A DNA stretch of 64,000 nucleotides from Caldilineales bacterium. GTDB taxonomy: Bacteria > Chloroflexota > Anaerolineae > Caldilineales > Caldilineaceae. A program made the position numbers and the translations under genes. The number at the start of each line of letters is the position of its first letter. The first letter of the stretch is position 1. The stretch covers positions 1-64,000 of the forward strand of contig JAAXGZ010000064.1 of NCBI GenBank assembly GCA_012271135.1, in the 5' to 3' direction. Positions 58,633 through 64,000 of the stretch are shown here, in pieces. The notes below the pieces were generated by a model, which saw nothing but the letters and a program-made list of their open reading frames with translations, was not told the origin of the DNA and searched no databases.

Positions 58633-61600
58633 ATGCCTCCCGTACCCAACGAACCACTGAACATCTACGGTCTGCACGACGCGGGCGGCGAGCACCTCTT
58701 CGAAGAGGCTGATGTACACGGCTGGGTGGTGTTCAACGAATTCATCGGCATGGATGCCGCCGACCGCTCCGGCGTGGACTACAGTGCCTGGTCGGAACGA
58801 GGCTACGGAGTCATTGTCAAACTGCAATTGGGTTTCAACCCGGACGGCACGCTTCCGGCCGTCGGCAACCACTGGAAATTTGCCCGGCGATGCGGCCGTT
58901 TCGTCAAGGTCTCCCGTGGCTGCCGTCACTGGGTGATTGGGAACGAATTCAACAATTGGGCCGCGCGCCCGGGCGCAGACGCACGCGCCCGGATATCCCT
59001 GCTCAAGGACGTGAAGGACCCAGCGCAGACGCAGGCCGTGCTGCGAGCCTTGCCCGAGCGCTTTGACGCGCTTCATGCCGACGGGACCACGACCAACCTG
59101 GCCACCGTCGGCGAAGCCGTGCACCCGGACCGCTATGTCGCCTGTTTCAGGCAGTGCAGGGAGGCTATCCGCCAGGCCGACCCGGACGCACTCGTCATTA
59201 CTGGGGCGGTTACCCCATGGAACACCCACACCCGCTATGCGGGCAACGAGAACGGGGATTGGATCACCTATTTCAGCGACATCCTGAACCGGTTGGGCCC
59301 CCAGGGTTGCGACGGCATCGCGCTGCATGCCTTCACGGTCACGGACGATCCCGTCGACGTTACCGCCGATGCCTGGATTCCCGACCGCTCGCCACGCCGC
59401 CGCAGCGGTTTCAGGGCCTATCGCGACTTCATGCGCGGCATTCCGTACCCTATGCGCCAATTGCCTGTATACATCGTGGAAGCGGATCAATTCCAATCCT
59501 GGAGCGCCCGGCAAAACGGATGGGTGCAGGCGGTCTACCGGGAAATCAACGGGTGGAATGAAGGTCCGGGACACCAGCAAATCCGATGTGCCGCCCTGTT
59601 CCGGTGGGCGGCCAGCCCCGGCGGTCGCTGGCAACTATCCGCATCCGATGCTGTCTTGGCGGACACCGCCGCGGCCCTCAACCAACACTATGCCTGGGAT
59701 CCCCAAAAGGCTCCCCTGCTCAACCCCGAACAGCCCGATGTCTCCGCCAGCCTGTCCCCCGGCAGCGTAGTAAGGACCATCGGCGACATCAACCTACGGG
59801 CCGTGCCCGGCTTCGTAGGATCGCCCCCGGACGCCATCGTGACGAAGCTTCCGTCGGGCCAGCAGTGTCTGATTGTCGACGGCCCCGAACAGGTGGACCG
59901 GCTGATCTGGTGGCACGTCACGGTCACGATGTCCGACCATACCCGGGTCGACGGCTGGTTGGCTCAAGCCGGCGTGGATGCCCAACCATTTATCGCCAGG
60001 GTGTCCGGTGCCCCGGATCTGGCAGCCCCCTTCGACCCGGTGCCCATCCCGGACACGGACGCCCTGGCACCAGGCACCTACTTCCTGATACGGCAACCCA
60101 CCGAACTGCGGCGCACACCGGGCACGCAGGCCAAGGAGGTGGACGACCTTTTGGGAACTGTCCCCATCGGGACTCCGGGCATCGTGCAGGAAGGGCCGTT
60201 GTACGTCGAGGACGGTATCTGGTGGCGCGTGCGCACTGCCTGGCCAGAAGACCGAGATTCGACAGGGTGGTTGCGGGAGGAAACACACCGCAACAAACGC
60301 AACCTGCAGGTCATCGCCATGCCTGGAACACCGGCAATTCCCGAACCCAGGTTTGCGGTTGGCGACACCGTCTGGGTATGGCGCAATGCTCTCCTGCGCC
60401 GTTTGCCCGGAACCTCCAACCAGACGATCGACGACATCGTCATGCAACTGGCTCCCGGCATGTCATTGACCGTGGAAGACGGCCCGCGGATGGAAGACAG
60501 GCTGGTGTGGTGGCAGGTGGCCACTCCCTCCGCGGTGGAGCCCGTGCTGCGGGGATGGGTCTCGGACATGACGCCGACCGGCTACGACCTCCTTCAGGAC
60601 TCGGCACCAAACCTACCGGGTCGGGACAGGCAAGCGCTCCAGCCGGGCGACAGCATTTGGGTGATTGCCAAAAGCCCGATGCGGCGCACGCCGGGTCTGG
60701 ACGGGGATGCAGGCTACGATGTCCTTGGTGAAGTGCCCCGCAACACGCTGTGTACGGTCCTAGGACATCCACAGGGGGTGAGCGAAATCGCATGGTGGCT
60801 GCTGGCAGTGGCCACGGACGAAAATGACCGGATGTGGGGATGGGTGGCCCAAAATGCACCGAACGGCACGCCGCAGATGGGAGCCCATCCGCTGCCCGCA
60901 GTCAGTCCCCCCGTCCCGCGCCGTGCACCCAGCACCCGGGAACGTCGGACCTTTGCCAACCGCGACCGCGTCATGAACATCCAACCCGATGTTCTGCGGA
61001 TACGCAGGACTCCCGGACACGTGGGGAAGCCGGATTCGGACATTGTCGGGCGGGCGCCGTCCCGCAGCACCCTGATCGTCAACGGAGGGCCGGAGATCAG
61101 AGACAATCTCCGTTGGTGGCAGGCGAACATGGTGATCCCTCCCTCGACCCAGTCATCGGGCTGGGTCGCCGAAGGTTCGCAGAGCGGACTGCGCCTGCTG
61201 GCCTACGACTTCCTGGCCGACCACATCGACATCGCTACTCCGTTTCCGGGCCGTTTCCCGATGTCCCAGGGCTGGGGCACCAATCCGCAGTTCTACAGCC
61301 GATTCACCTACGGCGGGGTTCCTATGCGGGGCCACAACGGCTTCGACTTTGCCTTGCCGGTAGGCACACCGTTGCTGGCGACGGACACCGGCAGGGTCAC
61401 CCGAACCGATTTCGGTGTGGGCGGTTTCGGCAAGTTCGTGCTCATGGAGCACGACTGGGGGGAATCGGTGTACGCGCACATGAGCGAATTCTCGGTCAGT
61501 GTGGGCCAGACCGTCGGGCGCGGAGCCACCCTGGGGCTTTCGGGCAACACGGGTGCCAGTACGGGCCCCCACCTGCACTTCGGAATACGGATTCTGCCGT

Positions 61601-61734
61601 ATCGCAGGCCCGACGGCTGGGGCGGGTTCTGCAACCCGGCGCAATTCATGTCGCAGGACATTTTCCGCAATCGTCCAGTGGCCATGGAGCCATCCCCGCC
61701 CGGCGTGGAAAGCGACTCCAACATCCTTCCCTGA
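58633..61734 (+). CDS. Multidomain protein: GH-A-like TIM barrel, five SH3-like repeats, M23/LytM peptidase
   Basis: WVIGNEFNNW and YIVEADQFQSW (GH-A-like Glu contexts); five repeats with R-x-PG...GP...WW pattern; HNGFDFALPVGTPLLATDTGRV and GPHLHFGIR (M23 H-x3-D and HxH). Confidence 0.8.
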   Translation: MPPVPNEPLNIYGLHDAGGEHLFEEADVHGWVVFNEFIGMDAADRSGVDYSAWSERGYGVIVKLQLGFNPDGTLPAVGNHWKFARRCGRFVKVSRGCRHWVIGNEFNNWAARPGADARARISLLKDVKDPAQTQAVLRALPERFDALHADGTTTNLATVGEAVHPDRYVACFRQCREAIRQADPDALVITGAVTPWNTHTRYAGNENGDWITYFSDILNRLGPQGCDGIALHAFTVTDDPVDVTADAWIPDRSPRRRSGFRAYRDFMRGIPYPMRQLPVYIVEADQFQSWSARQNGWVQAVYREINGWNEGPGHQQIRCAALFRWAASPGGRWQLSASDAVLADTAAALNQHYAWDPQKAPLLNPEQPDVSASLSPGSVVRTIGDINLRAVPGFVGSPPDAIVTKLPSGQQCLIVDGPEQVDRLIWWHVTVTMSDHTRVDGWLAQAGVDAQPFIARVSGAPDLAAPFDPVPIPDTDALAPGTYFLIRQPTELRRTPGTQAKEVDDLLGTVPIGTPGIVQEGPLYVEDGIWWRVRTAWPEDRDSTGWLREETHRNKRNLQVIAMPGTPAIPEPRFAVGDTVWVWRNALLRRLPGTSNQTIDDIVMQLAPGMSLTVEDGPRMEDRLVWWQVATPSAVEPVLRGWVSDMTPTGYDLLQDSAPNLPGRDRQALQPGDSIWVIAKSPMRRTPGLDGDAGYDVLGEVPRNTLCTVLGHPQGVSEIAWWLLAVATDENDRMWGWVAQNAPNGTPQMGAHPLPAVSPPVPRRAPSTRERRTFANRDRVMNIQPDVLRIRRTPGHVGKPDSDIVGRAPSRSTLIVNGGPEIRDNLRWWQANMVIPPSTQSSGWVAEGSQSGLRLLAYDFLADHIDIATPFPGRFPMSQGWGTNPQFYSRFTYGGVPMRGHNGFDFALPVGTPLLATDTGRVTRTDFGVGGFGKFVLMEHDWGESVYAHMSEFSVSVGQTVGRGATLGLSGNTGASTGPHLHFGIRILPYRRPDGWGGFCNPAQFMSQDIFRNRPVAMEPSPPGVESDSNILP
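59761..61131 (+). repeat. Five diverged SH3-like protein repeats within the M23 protein
   Basis: Repeat starts near 59761, 60073, 60361, 60646, 60964; each has R(R/A)xPG about 12 aa in and GP/GH...WW(x)V/A near its end. Confidence 0.8.
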
Positions 61735-61748
61735 ACCGATTCTCCGCT

Positions 61749-62468
61749 GTGGCCCCGGCTCCCGTCGTCCAGCTAGCCGTCTCCAAAGTCCCGAAGTACG
61801 CCACGCGCGAAAGCGGGGACACGGTCGAGGTGGTCGAGAGGCCGCACGGCGGTTTGAGTGCGGTCCTGGCCGACGGTCAGCGCAGCGGACGCAGCGCCAA
61901 GAACATCAGCAACCTCGTGGTGCGCAAGGCCATCTCACTGTTGGCCGAAGGCGTGCGCGACGGAGCCACGGCGCGGGCGGCACACGACTACCTTCGCACG
62001 TATCGACGGGGCCAGGTGAGCGCCGAATTGCAAATCGTCAGCATCGACATGGACTCCTGGACACTTGTCGTCTCGCGCAACTGTCATTGCCCGGCCTGGT
62101 TCCGGACCTGCAACAGCCAGGGGCTGCTGCAGGCCCACAGTCAAGCCATCGGCATCCACCGCAACACGCGTCCGGACATCACCGAGCTGCCAATCGAGGC
62201 CGGCAGCATGGTGATAGCGGCCTCCGACGGGGTGTGGGAAGCCGGCCGCCATCCCCAGGACCGCATGAATCTGCCGGCCCTGGTCTGTGACGCGGACCCC
62301 GACGGCAGCCTGCCGGCGGACCGTCTCGCCCGACTGCTGCTCGACACCGCGCTGGTCCTTGAGGAAGGCCGTGCCCGGGACGACCTGACGGTGCTGGTCG
62401 TAAAGGTCCTGGACCGTAGCAAACGGGACGACGCGCGGCACATGACAGTCAGTTTTCCCTTGGGATAG
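61749..62468 (+). CDS. PP2C/SpoIIE-type protein phosphatase-like protein
   Basis: GGLSAVLADGQRSGRSAKNISNLVV, GSMVIAASDGVWEA, GRARDDLTVLVVKV. GTG start at 61749 assumed; the track ORF start 60834 is antisense-frame extension. Confidence 0.72.
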   Translation: MAPAPVVQLAVSKVPKYATRESGDTVEVVERPHGGLSAVLADGQRSGRSAKNISNLVVRKAISLLAEGVRDGATARAAHDYLRTYRRGQVSAELQIVSIDMDSWTLVVSRNCHCPAWFRTCNSQGLLQAHSQAIGIHRNTRPDITELPIEAGSMVIAASDGVWEAGRHPQDRMNLPALVCDADPDGSLPADRLARLLLDTALVLEEGRARDDLTVLVVKVLDRSKRDDARHMTVSFPLG

Positions 62469-62505
62469 GAGCCAATCCGGCCGGGACCGGGCAACAGGAA
62501 TTGGA

Positions 62506-62889
62506 ATGCAGCGTCCGCTCATCAAGGTTGTGGGTGTCAGCGCGGCCGGGAAGTCCACTTTGGCGGCAACCCTCGAGCAGTTGGGCATGCGCGTCCGATG
62601 CGCCAGCCAGGAACACAGTTATGTCAAGGATATGTGGCAACAGCTTCATCCTCCCGATATTCTGATATTCCTGCACGCGGACCTGGGAACCCAGTTGTCC
62701 AGACGCCCGTGGGGGCGGTATACCGAGGCCGGCCACCGGGAGGAATTAGAGAGGCTGGCCCATGCCCGGACGCACGCGGACCTTGTGATAGAGACCTCGC
62801 CGATGACAAAACGGGAAGTGGTCCAGGCAGTTCGGCGGTTTCTGGATGATCGGCATGTCTCCAACGCCCCGTGCGCTCCCCAAGGCTGA
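62506..62889 (+). CDS. Small P-loop NTPase/kinase-like protein
   Basis: IKVVGVSAAGKSTLAATLEQLG (Walker A) and DLVIETSPMTKREVVQAVRRFL C-terminus resembling small nucleotide kinases. Confidence 0.6.
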   Translation: MQRPLIKVVGVSAAGKSTLAATLEQLGMRVRCASQEHSYVKDMWQQLHPPDILIFLHADLGTQLSRRPWGRYTEAGHREELERLAHARTHADLVIETSPMTKREVVQAVRRFLDDRHVSNAPCAPQG

Positions 62890-62972
62890 CATTTTATCGC
62901 TGATTCGGCCACGGATTTTGCCCAAGACGGCACCATTTGTTGTGTTATCATCAAACATGGCTGAGCAGCCTG

Positions 62973-62990
62973 GATTCAATAGGTTGAATC
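62973..62990 (+). promoter_or_regulatory. Inverted repeat GATTCAA-TAGG-TTGAATC upstream of the PFOR-like gene
   Basis: Perfect 7-bp arms, 4-nt loop, read directly; function unknown. Confidence 0.4.
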
Positions 62991-63063
62991 GGGTCGGATT
63001 GGTTCCGTAACGCGCGCGGGCGCGCGCTCGTCGTCGGAGTAGTAACAAGGGGTAAACGCAGCA

Positions 63064-64000
63064 ATGGCTATGCGAAAGATTTCCAGCAACGGCCATCTGT
63101 CGGCCAACGGGCGCTCCCATGACAGCGGAAACCTGAACGGTGCGGTGCCCAAACCGCGTTTCCCCGGCATTCAGACCACCACCGATGGTTCCGGAATGAT
63201 CACGTGGGTTGAAACCCAAATCACGCAGGGGGCCTGCGCCTATCCGATTACCCCGACCACGACCATGGGCGGCGGCTACGGCGCATCCGTGGCCAACGGT
63301 GCCCGCAACCTGTGGGGCCAGCCGCTCAAGTTTTTGGAGCCCGAATCCGAACACAGCGCGGCCACCGCTTGCGAGGGCTTTGCCGTGGCGGGAGGGCGCG
63401 TCAGCAACTTCACCTCGGGCCAAGGCCTGGTCCTGATGAAGGAGGTGCTCTACACCATCAGCGGCAAACGCCTGCCCGTGGTGTTCCACATCGGTTCGCG
63501 GGCCATCACACGCCAAGGCCTGAACGTGCATGCCGGGCATGACGATGTGATGTGTGTGGCGGACTGCGGCTGGGGCATCCTCTTTGCCAAAAACGCACAG
63601 GATGCCGGCGACCTGGCGGTGATGAGCCGTCGTATCGCCGAAGACGGCTTTACCCCCATCCTGAACGTACAGGACGGCTTCCTGACCACCCACACGGTGG
63701 AAGACGTACTGTTGCCCGAGTCCGAACTTCTGGAGGAGTTCGTGGGGCCTCCGGGGGACAAGGTGCCCAACCTTTTCGATCCCATGAACCCCATCATGAC
63801 CGGAGTTGTCCAGAACCAGGACAGCTACATGAAAGGCATCGTGGCCCAGCGCAACTACTACGACCGTCTGCCCGGCATCATCGACGACGTGTTCGCGGAG
63901 TACTCCGAACTCACCGGTCGTCCTTACGACGTGATCGAACAGTACCGGATGGAAGACGCCGACTACGCCATCGTGGGCATCGGCTGCTACATCGAGACCG
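63064..64000 (+). CDS. Pyruvate:ferredoxin (flavodoxin) oxidoreductase-type protein, partial (continues past window)
   Basis: ATG at 63064; WVETQITQGACAYPITPTTTMGGGYGASVANGARNLWG, FTSGQGLVLMKEVLY, no stop before 64000. Missing from the ORF track because it is open-ended. Confidence 0.88.
   Translation, partial: MAMRKISSNGHLSANGRSHDSGNLNGAVPKPRFPGIQTTTDGSGMITWVETQITQGACAYPITPTTTMGGGYGASVANGARNLWGQPLKFLEPESEHSAATACEGFAVAGGRVSNFTSGQGLVLMKEVLYTISGKRLPVVFHIGSRAITRQGLNVHAGHDDVMCVADCGWGILFAKNAQDAGDLAVMSRRIAEDGFTPILNVQDGFLTTHTVEDVLLPESELLEEFVGPPGDKVPNLFDPMNPIMTGVVQNQDSYMKGIVAQRNYYDRLPGIIDDVFAEYSELTGRPYDVIEQYRMEDADYAIVGIGCYIET

Noticed and set aside
60834-61748. N-terminal 305 aa of the PP2C-like track ORF
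   Set aside because: Overlaps the M23 gene in another frame and lacks homology-like composition; GTG at 61749 is a more plausible start.
1-64000. CRISPR arrays, transposases, integrases, toxin-antitoxin or classical defence islands
   Set aside because: No regular repeat-spacer pattern, terminal inverted repeats, or recognisable Cas/transposase/restriction motifs were seen in any frame.

Overview
This is a 64 kb GC-rich, gene-dense bacterial chromosome segment. I see no mobile element and no CRISPR array. Roughly 50 protein genes, one tRNA-Gly(CCC) and one T-box leader can be supported from sequence. Core genes include hflX, citrate synthase, recG, degV/fakA-like genes, rpmB (bL28), rlmN, valS, a Rieske/cytochrome b/dihaem cytochrome c module, hisZ-hisG, mtnP, an ABC-F ATPase, a CCA/poly(A)-type nucleotidyltransferase, and the 5' part of a pyruvate:ferredoxin-oxidoreductase-type gene that runs off the window end and is absent from the ORF track. 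Interspersed are catabolic genes: sulfatases, two enolase-superfamily proteins, a PhyH dioxygenase, Gfo/Idh/MocA, a sugar isomerase, 2-hydroxyacid dehydrogenases and an isochorismatase-family hydrolase. The gene mix (mevalonate-type decarboxylase, LysK-like M20 peptidase, enolase-superfamily paralogues, bc-type module) suggests a Chloroflexota-like bacterium, but this is inference only. The strongest leads are: (i) a GlpX-fold protein with several catalytic/metal positions replaced, translationally coupled to a SulP-STAS-rhodanese fusion whose rhodanese Cys is Ser; (ii) a 1033-aa GH-A-like / five-repeat / LytM protein without a visible signal peptide, followed by a PP2C-like phosphatase and a small P-loop protein; (iii) a degenerate SF1 helicase-like protein coupled to a methyltransferase; (iv) a sulfatase-fold enzyme with Thr at the formylglycine position, heading a catabolic operon; (v) a complete valS T-box leader. 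All homology statements come from motif recognition by eye; no database search was run.
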